NCBI GenBank assembly: GCA_964023275.1
Contig: OZ029918.1
Coordinates: 32,917,739 to 32,981,738, forward strand
Origin: Norana najaformis
Lineage: Eukaryota > Annelida > Clitellata > Crassiclitellata > Hormogastridae
Direction: 5' to 3'
DNA: 64,000 nucleotides
The notes below the pieces were generated by a model. The model worked only from the letters and a program-made list of their open reading frames with translations. It had not been told where the DNA came from and ran no database searches. Below are positions 10,451-22,218 of the stretch, piece by piece (the stretch's first letter is position 1; each line of letters opens with the position of its first letter). The translations under genes and the position numbers were made by a program.

Positions 10451-10830
10451 AGACTTCCTGCCTATCAATTTTGTTTTGACTAAGCGTATGTAAATAAGCT
10501 AATTTCCGCGACCTAAGCTTCTTTGGGCGCTGGTAGAAATCTGTAGTTTAAGATTAAGATAAATTTATATTGCGCTTTTCAACGAATCTTCTCAACTGCT
10601 ATATTTACAAATTTTTTCGCTTCCTAATTTATGCAATCGTAGTTAAACCGGAAGAACTCTAACAGTTTTCCCATACTGAAGTCGATATATGACAATATCG
10701 CCGTACACGCATCTATGAATAAATTATTTCCTAACGGTAATAGTGGCATTGGGCATTTTGACAAAAAGTTTAACAAGCACACCATGCAAAATAAACTCTA
10801 TCCACTCGTCAAACATGCTGTTGTAATTTG
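10451..10830 (-). pseudogene. HS1BP3 intron 1/exon 1 relic (block A)
   Basis: Aligns with 62270-62640: the LINE 3' end in HS1BP3 intron 1, then exon 1 and upstream DNA. The exon 1 relic is at 10731-10756 and would encode MPNATITV plus a split Arg codon, against MPVATVTV in the parent. The donor GT is changed to GA, so it cannot splice as before. Confidence 0.75.
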
Positions 10831-11641
10831 TTTAAGCCCATCAGAAGACAATCGGTGCCTATTTATGGGGTTGAATAGCTTTATCAATGACTATCACCAA
10901 CACCTCTAGTTACAATCAGACGCTCAAATGCTGCCTGAATCCGTAAACGGTCAATTTTTCGTTGGATTTTATTTTAAAATTGCACAATATTCGACTGCCC
11001 TACAGCTACAGATTAAAGGGCAATTGTAGCCTAAAGAAATGTAATAGTAATGTTAATATAGCACGTGACTCTGTAACGCTGGCGAACATCCACGAAAAAG
11101 CTTACTGTCGCGTTCGCTGAAGACAATGACGTCGGTGCGTGGGTTCACTGGTTCCCTCTGGTGTTCATGGATGATAGTTGAAGGCGCACCACTGGCCCGC
11201 GCAAATGAAGACACGTACCTGTGGAAATGGGCTAGTCACGTGACCAGTTTCAACTCAAGTTCATACGGCGCTCGGCTGATAATAGAGCAGGTTTACCTTT
11301 ACCGCTGGTGCTAGAACTCTGAAATTACCCTCGGGTAAGCTATTTGTTTCGTTAACGGATTCCTTGTTACTTTTATGTGAGGTACTATTATAACTATTAA
11401 AACAAACGTTTCAGTCATCTGAATCATCTTCTTAAATCGAAAACTGTTTCTTTATAAGACATGTAGCTATGATAGGGCTTTTGCATAACATTAACCTAGT
11501 TTTTTTAAATATCCAGTCACCCGCTCACTGTCCTAACCAGTTACATCCTGCAAAAGACCCACAAATAACATTAAGCTCATGGCAAATGGAGCATACTGTA
11601 ATTCACTTTTCCTCAATATTGACAAAACCCAGATAATCGCC
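10831..11641. other. No gene seen; promoter-like patch
   Basis: Identical in block B (28980-29790). At about 11060-11345 there is a GC-richer patch with two CACGTG E-boxes and a good donor-like 'gggtaagct' at its end. It could be a displaced 5' exon/promoter, but nothing downstream in the window continues it. Confidence 0.25.
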
Positions 11642-12290
11642 TTCAATGATTTCAGAATGCTCTCGCTCATGCCGTCACCAAATCTCCCAAATACCGTCGC
11701 ATCACTCCTTTTGTGAAATCACTTCACTGGCTTAAAATACCAGAACGAATAGAGTACAAAGTCTTATCCCTAACCTACGACACACTTCAATCCTCCCAAC
11801 CCTCCTACCTTCGTCAGTTATTTACAATCCAACCACTTTGTTCATCTCGCTCCTCATCTTTCCTAACACTTCTTCGCTCTCCCGTCACCTCATCCTTAAA
11901 ATTTGGAAATCGCTCCATAGCCATAGCTGCCCAACCCTTCTGGAATAAACTCCCGCCAGAATTGCGACAGCTGTCTGGTCCATCATACGAACCATTAACA
12001 CTTAACCTCTTTCAGTTTCTACGCAGATCTTTCACTCTAGACTGAAAACACTTCTTCTCCAAAAACTTATCCTGATTCTTCCTCTTCCCCTAATCTCTCT
12101 TCTCGCTTCAATTTCAAACAACATCCACCGTAGCCGTCCGACTGTCTGACTGCCTGACTCCTGGATCTTGACCTGGAACCGAATCCTTTTGCCTATCGAT
12201 TTTGTTTTGCCTGAGCGCCTGTGAATAAGCTGGTTCCCGCGATTTAGCTTTCGTTATGCGCTGTAGAAATCTTGAGATTACGATTACGAT
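11642..12290 (+). mobile_element. CR1/L2-like LINE 3' fragment (block A)
   Basis: The end of a reverse-transcriptase ORF is readable: QNALAHAVTKSPKYRRITPF, KSLHWLKIPERIEYKVLSL, PSYLRQLF, then a segment with FWNKLPPELRQL, typical of the C terminus of CR1/L2/jockey-type elements. It is followed by the 3' UTR module and a GATTACGA-type tail. 5'-truncated as usual for LINEs; it was present before the blocks duplicated. Confidence 0.75.
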
Positions 12291-13569
12291 ACACTTGATT
12301 TCCCATACTTCCATTCACAGCTGCATAAGAATCGTTCATCAGTCGCTCAAAAGATATATATTGGTAAATAAATTGTTTCATACAACTGCTCCGACATTAG
12401 GGCCTATATCCTGAATAAATATTAAATTTATAACTTAGACTTTTAAACTCTCATACAATATTGGTTGATGCCTTGTGCATTAGACATTGGCGCATTAGAA
12501 GTTGCTAATTATTATTATTATTATATCATTTTAAGCAAGGGTGTCTGCATAACCTATCAGTCTATTAAGTTTCTGTGTTGGTTTAAAAATGCAAATGAAT
12601 ATTCGATTCTTCTGTATGACATGATTTATTATGATCATGTCAAATGGCTCTTTAATATATTTTTGTTACCTTTGCTATTACGAGTTCGCTGAGTAACACG
12701 GATACGTTTTTTGTATGTGTTCTTTCGATATGAATTTACTTATCTTTCACGAGCAAAACTCGTATGCGAACAGTAGTTGATCAAAAACGACACTCTATAG
12801 AAACAATGCGACAATCTTTTCCACGTGCACCTTCAACTTAAGAAACTGTTTGCTTACATAAGTGATTGGAGATTTTCGCATCACGTCTGTGATTGTATAG
12901 TAGTTTAGATCTTGTTACAAATCTTTTGGTAACTTTACAGGGTCCCTCACCGTCTGGTCGGGGGTATGTTACATACACACGGCGTATGGGATAGGACCGA
13001 GTGAGTGTGTTATAACTTAGACTTTCAAAATATTATACAGTCTTCTGTAAATTTTGCTGGGAAAGCCAATTTTATTAAAAGGTGTTATGTTTAACTTCTG
13101 ATAAGACTGAATTATGGCTGTTGGTCCGGCGCCATCTTTTTCTTTTGCGGTTCTTCGACTAATCGAGCTTAGTCCATTTGCGTAAATGATTTGTTTGATT
13201 CTTTTGAGACGGATTGGTTACCTTGGAGCTGTGTTTTGTTACCGTTTCGTGGTGGACGTTTTGTTTTCTCTTTGTGAGGTTTTTCGCTGGTTTCATCGCC
13301 GTCTGAGGCCGATGTCTTGTTGCTCTACTTGAGTCATGTTACACCTGTACATAGCTTAGGAAATAGATTTTGTCCTAAAGCTGTTATATGGCTACATGAG
13401 GCCAGTCACGCCATTGTACGACAGGGTCGATTACGGCAATGCCAGCTACGCGCGGAGCCTCACGCACATATTGATCGATTTTTATATTCTGTTGTTCTGG
13501 TTTATGTGGTTGGTGTAGTATAAAAGTTGGGCACATCCTAGCCAGCTTAGTCATAATTTTTTTATGGGA

Positions 13570-13590
13570 CCCATATAGGGCCTATATGGG
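13570..13590. repeat. 21-bp palindrome
   Basis: CCCATATAGGGCCTATATGGG is an inverted repeat around a single central base. Block B has the same palindrome at 31704-31724 with the central base changed from G to C. Confidence 0.6.
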
Positions 13591-13959
13591 AATATGATCA
13601 AAATTTAATTAAGGTGGCCGTTTTCTATGTATAATAAGCTGGATTGGCTATACAGTTCTCATGCAAGATCTTGAACCTTTTCAATGTTTTCGTTGCTTCT
13701 CGCAGTTCGTGATCTGCCGCTATCTGTCTGACGACCTGATGATCCGGTTCGATCAACCCTTCTCAGAAGCGGCTTAAGTCCACCGAGTTTCCGTCCCTTT
13801 TCTGGAAATTATCTTAGGAAACTTTTGGCCCCGAAATTCTTATTTTGGTGTAAAAATTAATTTTATCATCTTTCTGTTCTCTTCGATGAACCCCATTTTT
13901 ATCGTAGTTTGTCCATACATGACGTCACAGTGACATCATATTTAACAGGGAATTTCAGT

Positions 13960-14013
13960 CTGACTTAGCTTATCTGACTTACCTATTCTGACTTACCTAT
14001 TCTGACTTACCGT
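13960..14013 (+). repeat. Short tandem repeat, about 14-bp unit
   Basis: Three to four copies of a 'ttctgacttaccta' type unit. Also present in block B at about 32088-32144. Confidence 0.6.
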
Positions 14014-15179
14014 ACTATGTGTGAGCGCCTGTGGTGAGTTTCTCTTTCTATAAATTTGCGATTACAGTTACAGTTGTAATCAACATCATACACATATGCA
14101 GCCAATTAAATGTGAAGTATTTGTGATTTACCATCTTATTTCTGAATTACATAGGCAAACATTACTTAACACTTAAAGTTTATGCAACTAAGGTAAGCGA
14201 ACTTTTGAACACTTGAAGTTATATGCAACTCAGGTAGGCCTGCAGGGAGGACTTTGTAGCCCTTGTCGTTCCTGTACATGTAGCTTTGCAACTGCCAAAT
14301 GCAGTGGAGCATTTTGCAATATTCGATGATAGGTTAAAGAAGAGAAAGAATTGCATCAGGCGTACCATAGCAGAGTTTTAGTTTTACTCCGAACAACTAC
14401 ACGGAAGGACAATTGCGAAAGGTAAATCTCTTTGAGTAAGTCTATTACGTTTGCGTCTTGGTTTTAAAAATGCAAAGATGTGCGGTTCTCTTGTATAACA
14501 TGATTGTTATGATCAATGTCTAATGTCTCTTTAAAATATTGTTACTAATTCAGCTGTCAACGGCCCCTCAGAACTTTTCCGATACGCTCTTCGTATGAGT
14601 TGCTTCGACGACTGACCCTCTCTTGCACGAGTAACTTTGTCTCTTTGAAAGCGTTCTTCACGGTTAAGAAACAGAAGCAGTTGTTGGCATTCTGTTGCAC
14701 TGTCGGTTGCTTGGTTTGTTGTTCGAACAGATCAAGTTCTGAACTGATCGTGTAGAGCAAAATGTAGCCTGTTGTGTTTGATGCTTCCCCAACTTCAATA
14801 TTGACCTAGGAAACTAATACTTGTTTTCGGCTCAGTTAGTACACCCCCCTATAAAACAGCCCTACGTTTTCAGAAAGGCTTCAGGATGTCTGCGAAGTAT
14901 AAGGCGTAGCTTTGGCGGGAAAAACTCTCACGAAAATCAAGGCATTTAGTGATACTTTGCCTTAACCTACTTCAATCCGAAGCTCATTTTGTTTGATGGT
15001 GGGTTTATATTGTTCGGTGGAGAGCTGAGGGGCGTAAAGTTACATTGCATTCATGAAGATGTTCCATTATTCCCTAAAGTGGCGTTATATAATGCAGGAC
15101 AGGCATTCGTCGCTCCAATTCTTTGAAACAGACTGGCGCCATGTAGGGTTACGGGAATTTGTCAGATTCTGTCGCTTGG

Positions 15180-15545
15180 TTCCAGCTCACCGACTGTGCT
15201 TCTTCACGGGCGAAACTTCACTTTCACTTACTGTTAAGACCTCCCACTCAAAATTTAAAAAAGTAACTTCCAAGAAATTCTATCCACGCTCTTCCTCTTC
15301 TCACGTCTTCAAGAAATCCTACCCTTATTCGTCTAATCTGCTGTCTTCCCGTTTATCTCAGCTTAAACACAGCCCACCCTAACAGTTCCTTTCCCCCTTC
15401 TCTCTCTGGTCTTCTGGCAACCGGACTTCGTTCTTGACACGGCATCTTTGAACAACCCCACTGACTTGCCGCAGCGCTCGTGAATAAGTTGGTGCCCTGC
15501 GCTTAGTTTTTAAGTAGCGATTTATAAATTTCGAGTTTACGATTT
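15180..15545 (+). mobile_element. LINE 3' end, second subfamily
   Basis: Contains 'ggcaaccggacttc', 'ttgccgcagcgctcgtgaat', 'ggtgccctgcgcttag' and a TTACGATT tail. The same module occurs in block B at 33365-33750 and at 45180-45325. Immediately downstream (15550-15760) is a piece of another related 3' end. Confidence 0.5.
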
Positions 15546-15984
15546 ACGATTATTTTGTTCTCTTTGTTCGCTCCAATTCTAAACACCATCCACCGTAGTC
15601 GTCTGACGACCTATACGTGGCTGCCTGATCTGTTGGTTCTAGCTCGGACAGAAACTTGATCATACCTACCTCATCAATTTTGTTTGTGACTGAGTGCCTG
15701 CGAATGAGCTGGTTTGCACGACTTTGCTCTTTTGGCGCTGAATAAATTCGGAGAAAACGATTACTATGAGTGTACAATAGATTATCATTCATGCAGATAT
15801 GTGTTCCAGTCTTACGAATTTATTTTGATAAATAATGAACTTGCGATGGACCTATGCACGCCCCGCCGACATGCAATGTTTTGACATAGGCCTGTGTCTC
15901 TCTTGCTAGTTCCACCAGTTCCACTTGTGTTATCCACCTGAAGTCTAATGACGCCAGTCGTCTTATCTTAAAGAACGTTTTCTA

Positions 15985-16235
15985 AAGGGTTAGCGTGCTG
16001 GACTACCAACCACACTCTGGGTTCAAATCCCCACCAGATCTGAAAGGTGTTTCGAAATTTCTGCTCTACTTGCGTCCCCTAGCGGACTCAGCTATAAAAC
16101 GAGTACGTTGACTGTACACTGTCAGTGGGATGATAAGACGGCAAGGCAACTGACTGGCCACCGGTCCTCATATGCCGAGGCTAAGAAAAATGAAGTCGGT
16201 AACACTTCATGTCCATGGCTGCCTCTCGGAGTTGG
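15985..16235 (+). repeat. tRNA-derived SINE (block A)
   Basis: A box GGTTAGCGTGCTGGACTACC and B box GGGTTCAAATCCC, then body 'gcggactcagctataaaac' and 'tgccgaggctaagaaaaatg'. The block B copy at 34287-34537 is nearly identical. Confidence 0.65.
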
Positions 16236-16307
16236 CTTGTATTTAGGTCGGTTATATAACCGTGTATGTAGCACCTTTACGAGGTGTTACGAGGTGCTAT
16301 ACATTAT

Positions 16308-16650
16308 GTGCCTTCATACATACATACATACAAACATAAATACATACATACATACATGCATGCATGAATACATACATACATGCATGCATACATAAATGCA
16401 TACATACATACATACATACATACATACATACATACATACATAATACATACATGCACTACGTAATACATACATACATACATGCGTGCATACATACATACAT
16501 GCATAAATACATGCATACATACATACGTAATACATACATACATGCATGCATGCATGCATACATGCATACATACATACATGCATACATAGATGCATGCATG
16601 CATACACAAACATACATGCTTACATACATACAGACATACATTCATATATA
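16308..16650. repeat. TACA-type microsatellite
   Basis: About 340 bp of imperfect (ATAC)n mixed with ATGC units. Long ORFs on both strands here (YVCMYVCM or HTYIHTYI peptides) are by-products of the repeat. The 60-bp flank 'taggtcggttatataaccg' onward is shared with the microsatellite at 37275-37505. Confidence 0.9.
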
Positions 16651-17280
16651 ATTCTGAGGCATGAATGCTGATGTTCTCTATAAAAATGATTAGCACGAAA
16701 TATTAGGTATATGTGATTTTTGTCAACATTTGTCCGTACCAGTTTATCCATGAGATTATAGCTGATGACATTGTAATTGTAATTGTAAATTTGTATTGCA
16801 CCTCTTCATGAAAGCTTACATGAATCGTGTACTCGTAGTAAATTAAGTATCAGATTGGGCACGACGTTTCGGCCGGCCACCGGAAAAATGCAGTCACTAA
16901 GACGTATTGTGGTCTTCTTTTTGCAATTTTAAGGATGAGGTGACGGGAGGGGAGAAACGATAGAGCAGAAGAGCAGCGGGTTGAACAGAATGGTTGAATT
17001 GTAAATAACAGACGAAGATAGGACATTTTGGAGAATTGAAAAATTGTGCTGTAGACCTAACGCTAAACTAATTTCTTGGGTAAAAATCGGACCAACCAGA
17101 CTTAATATCTTAAGAATTAATTTATACTTATCAGTCATATGTACGGATTTTTACTGACGGGTCTAAAGCGGGAAAATAGTTCATGTTGCGTTTACCATTC
17201 CTAGTCTACCGATAGAGTGTAAATGTCGGGTTAGTGAAAATTGTAGTATTTATTCAGCCGAACTCACTGACATTAGGGAA
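16651..17280. other. No gene seen
   Basis: No recognised feature; no counterpart in the matching position after the 37.3-kb microsatellite. Confidence 0.4.
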
Positions 17281-17395
17281 CCGAACCCTTTTTGCCGATC
17301 AATTTTGTTTTGACTGACCGCCTGTGAACACGCTGGTCCCCGTGATGTGGCTTTCGTTGGGCGCTGTAGAATCTAGGGATTACGATTATGATTCT
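17281..17395 (+). mobile_element. CR1/L2-like LINE 3' end
   Basis: Only the terminal module remains: 'cgatcaattttgttttgact', 'gcctgtgaacacgctggt', 'ggctttcgttgggcgctgta', ending in GATTACGATTATGATT. Confidence 0.55.
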
Positions 17396-17424
17396 GAAGG
17401 CTTTCTTCGGGAGGATTTCAGAAG

Positions 17425-19575
17425 CGTGTAATAAAGGAACAATAGAATTCGCCGTCCAGACAATAAACTTATATAGCCATTTCCATTCTTACAGAGCTTG
17501 GCGAGCGAACTAGGCTGCCTCGCCACTTCAAAGTATGCGATCGCATATTGAGAGCATGCCAATGTGGCTTGTATCGGTTGACTGCAGTTTTATACAATAT
17601 GTCTAAACTGGTTGTAGTCTATTTTTAGATTCACATGACATGTACCTATAGATTAGTTTGTTGACTATTAATCCGATGTATTTTTGCATATAAAACTTTC
17701 GGCCACTTGTTGAAAATAATTCAGTTGAAACGGAGTTGTGTAAATGGTTGTTAGGGTGGGGTAGGAAATTGGATAGAGGGGTGAGGGGAATGTATTTCGC
17801 AACGTAGTTTCGGTGAATGGCCACAAATGCACTTAGACAATCAGATTCTTTTGTCCACAGAAGTACTGTTCCTCTTAGGTATGTACAGATAGGTATTTCT
17901 GAATGATCACTATTTGCTAATTGATGTATATTTCTGTCAGTGAAATTACTTAGAAAATTTAATAGTTCACGCAGTTGTGAAGTTTATTTTGTGTAGGCCT
18001 ATACATAATCAGAGACTGTTCTTACATTCTAGTGTATAAACTATTTCTATTTCTATTCTGTGAATGCTTTTGCTAATTAAATATATATTTCTGTACATCG
18101 CAATTCAGTTAGGAAATGTAAATCTACGCACTTGTGAAGCTACTCGTATGTATAAACAATCAAAGACTGTTCTTCAGTTTGTAATGTATAAACTACTTCT
18201 ATCCCACACATATCTATTTGCTAATTGATTATATACTTCTGTACATTGCAAGTAGCTTAAACATTGTAATAGTTTACGCAGTTGTTATGCTACTTAAAAG
18301 ACTCTTCTTGGTAATGTTAATTCATAGACGTTAACGGCCAGTGATACTAGATGATGTCCTTAGATGTCCTGTGGACCTGTGGTAGCTTGCTTGAACTTAA
18401 GTTAAGCAGTTATTAATCACGCACACACGTGGTAATCGACCACTGGTATGAATTATTTTGATTATTTTTCTAATGACAGCTGCGTAGAGCTGTAAATTAA
18501 AAATTGGCAAAACACTATTGCCATAATTTCAATGAAAGAAGAAGATGGAAGTGAGTTATCGCAGTGAAAGAGAGCTTTTTCGTGCCATGTATCTGTCGGA
18601 TACGTTTGTTGAAACGAAACTACGATGAACAGCCTCATAGTGTGCAACCAAAGATCTTATAGTACACTAAGATGTGACACTCATTGATCCCAAAGTACAA
18701 GGTCTTTCATTACCTTATAAAATGCCAATCGCATACTGGCGCGGCTATCGAAAAAGTTGTGTGGCCAGTCAGCGAGGTCGTATTACTTAAAGCGCTAGGT
18801 GGCGCTGCTGTTTTGTTTTCTTGAGCACCAAACACACGAATGACACAGCAGTGATAGGGAGCGTCACTCCTTCTGTACACTAAGATCTTTGATGCAACTG
18901 TGCCTGAAGGAGACAACTAGACATAATAGTCATAGTCACATAGGCAGCACAAACTTAATGCGAATGTAAACAAGGTAGTTTAAAAGTTGGGCGTTGAAAG
19001 CTAATACATACAGACATTGTCACCGTTTTCTCAGTCTGAGCAATACAAACACAGTAACAGCGGCATGTGTATTCAGCTCAGAGATTTGAAATGTTTTCTC
19101 ACTGGTTGTCAGAATTTAACAGTTGCATAAAAAGCAATGAACATTACCTAAAGAATATTACTCGTTATTTTATTTCAGGGGGAAAATTAATAATTACACC
19201 TGTTATGTAATCATTCAGTGCCCATTTTGCAGTATGATCAAAAGTAGTTACAGAAGTAGTTTAAAAATTAGTTTACTACTTTTTCTAAACCTAGTCAATA
19301 ACTACTAGTTATACTCCTTCAAAAGCAAGTGAAAAGTAGTTGCAGTTAAACTGCTTTAATATATTTAAGCACTTAGTGCCCATCATTGCTAACTTACCTT
19401 CTATACGCATAACCTTCTTTTGACCTATACTTTACAATACTATGTACTACACCTCATCTTAATGTTGAATTTTGTATGATTTATTCCCGCTGCTGAGAAA
19501 GTACTAAAGTTTCCAATTTATAAAGGATCGATAGACGATAATTGGACAAACGGATGTGGCAGTTAGCCGTACAAA
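17425..19575 (+). repeat. 2.1-kb arm, inverted copy at 37720-39700
   Basis: Left arm of a long inverted repeat. Matches run from 'aataaaggaacaatagaatt' at the left edge to 'aattggacaaacggatgtgg' at the right edge. Differences and small indels are frequent (roughly 10-20% by eye), so it is older than blocks A/B. No transposase or other domain is readable. It contains a tandem array at 17900-18300. Confidence 0.8.
17900..18300 (+). repeat. Tandem repeat, about 150-bp unit
   Basis: Three imperfect units, each with 'tttgctaattgat', 'atttctgtacat', 'cgcagttgtgaag' and 'gactgttctt...gtataaact'. Anchor words start at 17916, 18072 and 18220, giving periods of 156 and 148 bp. Inverted counterparts lie at about 39000-39340. 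Confidence 0.7.
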
Positions 19576-20480
19576 ACAGATTGTCAGCTCAATTGTTTCT
19601 TCAGGCTTAGTTTGTTCGCATTTGTGTACTTAGCGGCGCGTGAGGGATGTGTGTGTGTGTGTGTGAAACTGCTCGCTAGGCAGGGTTTGATTATTTGCTG
19701 GCCGCCCAGGTGTAGGATAAAGCGGGAACGCGCACTTGTTAATTGTGGAAAGGGCTAGAGCTGACATACGGCTCGCTTCCTGATTGGCTGACACCTGTTT
19801 AGCGTAAATAAGGAGGCAGCTGTTTTCCATTTATCACTGCTTGCATTTTAATGAACTGTATATATTGTATTAGTACTGGTCGCACGTTAACAGACCTGTC
19901 CAGACTGAAATTTGAATTAAGTATGTGAAGTTGATTTTGAAGAAGTGCTGATTGTCAGACATTGTTTAACTGCGACTATCTGTAGATGTGAAAAAGCATC
20001 GTACTGTTAATAAATGAAGTTAAGTTTCGACATTAAAGAAAGAATAGAGAACCTGGTCTTTCAATTTTGAATAAGGACGACCAGCATTTTTGAACTAGGA
20101 GTAACAGAGTAAGATTATATAGTAAGGTTACAGTGCTAAGTCCATGGTAAGCATTGTAAGATGATTTCTGCACAATATTCAGCAAACATCCTGAGCTCAA
20201 TAGTTTGCCTACCACTTGGACACGTTACCCTTTGTCAGCCTAGGAAGAGGAGTTGACTGAGATGTTAACTTCGAGCAAACCACTAAAAGCCTTTAACTGT
20301 GCATTACCAGTTGTTCAAATTCTTCATGATTAGGCTCTTAAATCTGCATCCTAAAGCAGACGACAGTTAGCTTTGAACATTCATGCGGTTTGTTTAGACT
20401 TCGTAAACAGTAGTACACGTTGTCTGCACTTAGACATCTCGTATGATCGCAGTCTATTCGTTCAGGTATTTTAGCTTCGT
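19576..20480. other. Unique spacer with short GT repeat
   Basis: Holds a (GT)n run at about 19650-19664, an ATTGGCT CCAAT-type motif near 19785 and an AATAAA near 20010. This could be an old LTR, but I found no terminal repeats or target-site duplication. Confidence 0.3.
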
Positions 20481-20499
20481 CATCAGGCCATTCTACCCA

Positions 20500-21402
20500 T
20501 TAGTGTGCGCCCGCCTCACACTTAAATATAGTCCAAGTTCTGTCTTTAAGCTAGACTGCGTTTCAGTTTTGAGTAGAAAATCCTCTTCATATAATGAACT
20601 GCGCGTTTGTGTGGCGTGTACTATAAAATATATTCCCACGTTGGATTGTTTGGTTTGTATGCATTTTGGGTGTGTCGAGATGTAGGCCTACTCTCAACCA
20701 ATGCCTCTTCTGTCCTTTTTCTTCTATAACTAAAGAATTCTTGCACCCAGGTACCAAGACTCGTTATTCTTTTATCGAATGAAAAGTCAATGAACAGGCT
20801 AACTATTCAACTCACAGTTCTAGTCTTTAATACAGCATTCATGCGCAAAAGTCTAGAACATGCGGCTCTACCACGGTATTGCAAATTTCACTTGAAAAAA
20901 TTCTTTGGAAACACGAGGGTATTGTCATGCCGTGCCGAGCCATTCATTGTGTTTCTTTGTATTCATTTCAACATGTAACGTACTAAGCCGAAGTTCCCTT
21001 AATATTTTCGCCACTGAGGGCATAGCCTCAGCATTCATTGCTGAGCTCAGTAATTTGTTTACCCCCTCATCACAATGAATCGATCCTTCATGCATCGGAT
21101 TTCTGTCGGGCTTCTCCAACGATTTATAACGTTTACTATTCACCGGAAGTGGCCACCGATTGATGCATTATGTCTTACGATAACGAAGCCATACGATTAG
21201 ATTCGATGGAGTAAAATAATATATATATATTTGTTTATATATCTATAAATTTATATATACACTTGTTTGTATATATATAAACAAATGTTCATTTTAGTAT
21301 TGTGATGACGGATTAGTTTGTCAGCATACTGATATATTTGCTTGGTGTACTGCTTTTGTGCTAAATAATTGGATTCATGTAATTAATTGGTTTAAATTTC
21401 AG
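20500..21402 (+). promoter_or_regulatory. GT61-2 5' flank
   Basis: Matches the GT61-3 flank (about 41120-42337) along its length apart from a solo LTR in the latter. The part at about 21005-21105 is the RTE-5'-like module ('gggcatagcctcagca', 'ttgtttaccccctcatcaca'). The 3' splice site tttaaatttcag ends at 21402, so a 5' UTR intron probably occupies the 3' part. Confidence 0.5.
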
Positions 21403-22218
21403 TTCTGCGCACATGTTTTCGGAGGTGAATTAATTAAGCAGAAATCGACAACCCAGCATGCAAGAAGTTCAGAACTTGGCTTCAAAACGCTGCGTCATCT
21501 TTCTGTTCTTCATAGTAACCTTTACGCTTGTGCCTCTGATGAATATCTTCGACGTTTCGCTGACGCAGTTTCAGTCAATCATATGGAGTGACAGTGGTGA
21601 GCAGATACTGATGGGTAGTTACAGTTGTCCCCACGCCGCACCGACATTTAAGAAAATAACCCATCCATTTTCGGCCCTTCTCCTCCCAGCGTGTGGCAGT
21701 ATACTCGAACGCATTCATCTGTTCAATGTTGCGCTTGAACGCTTAAGAGTTCAACAGCTGATGCCACTTAAGAAAACTCAAGACTGGAATATAAGCGCAC
21801 CAAGTCAATTAGAATTGCTCGCCGAGTGGAACGACACCTTCTTTAAGGATCTATCCAAGTACTCGCAAATAACAACCGTCATTCTACCGTGGCTACGCAG
21901 TCCTCAACAAAAAGAAGAGGAATGGAGTTCGTTAACCGATTCTTCAAACCTGCTCATTCAAGAGTATTACGAGTCGACTGCCACTGATCCTCTGTGTACT
22001 TGGATTGAGACTCCTGGAAAAGTGGAATTCAGCTTTGACGTTATTAATAACTGGACGTGCAATCGAAACACAACTCGTGGAGCCATCCCGAAGTCGCTAT
22101 CTCTGCTCGCACTAAACGCAAAGCCTCCATACAAGGGATATTATTATCCGGCCTCATTTCCACTCCAATTTTTTACCGAATTGCCTCATGTACTTCTCCC
22201 TTTGCACATAATCAGATC

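Larger units (their letters stand above)
12291..15050. other. Block A interior, no gene seen
   Basis: AT-rich, matched throughout by block B (30437-33240). A short - strand ORF (14557-14760) has many amino-acid changes and a different end in block B, so it is not under visible constraint. No RNA or domain recognised. Confidence 0.4.
9440..16235 (+). repeat. Segmental duplication block A
   Basis: About 6.8 kb matching block B (27580-34537) at roughly 98% by eye, with small indels. In order it holds: an IHO1-like exon 4 relic, IHO1-like intron 3, a junction at 10451-10453 into HS1BP3 intron 1/exon 1 sequence, a stretch without recognised genes, a LINE 3' fragment, further AT-rich DNA and a SINE. 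Differences from B include a 14-bp extra stretch near 13290 and absence of two B-specific tandem duplications. Confidence 0.85.

Noticed and set aside
14557-14760. Short - strand ORF conserved between blocks A and B
   Set aside because: Conservation is explained by the recent duplication; the changes between copies are mostly amino-acid-altering and the end is not kept.
15985-16060. tRNA gene
   Set aside because: A and B boxes are present but no cloverleaf with acceptor stem; the sequence continues into a SINE body found elsewhere. The same holds for 1573, 1965 and 51005.
16304-16696. Long ORFs on both strands rich in Tyr/Val/Cys/Met or His/Thr/Tyr/Ile
   Set aside because: They are translations of the TACA-type microsatellite. 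The same applies to 37228-37671.
17900-18300. CRISPR-like array
   Set aside because: Units of about 150 bp are imperfect tandem repeats without unique spacers, in eukaryotic DNA.
19590-20230. Possible LTR with CCAAT motif and AATAAA
   Set aside because: No TG...CA ends with a target-site duplication could be defined and no second copy was seen.
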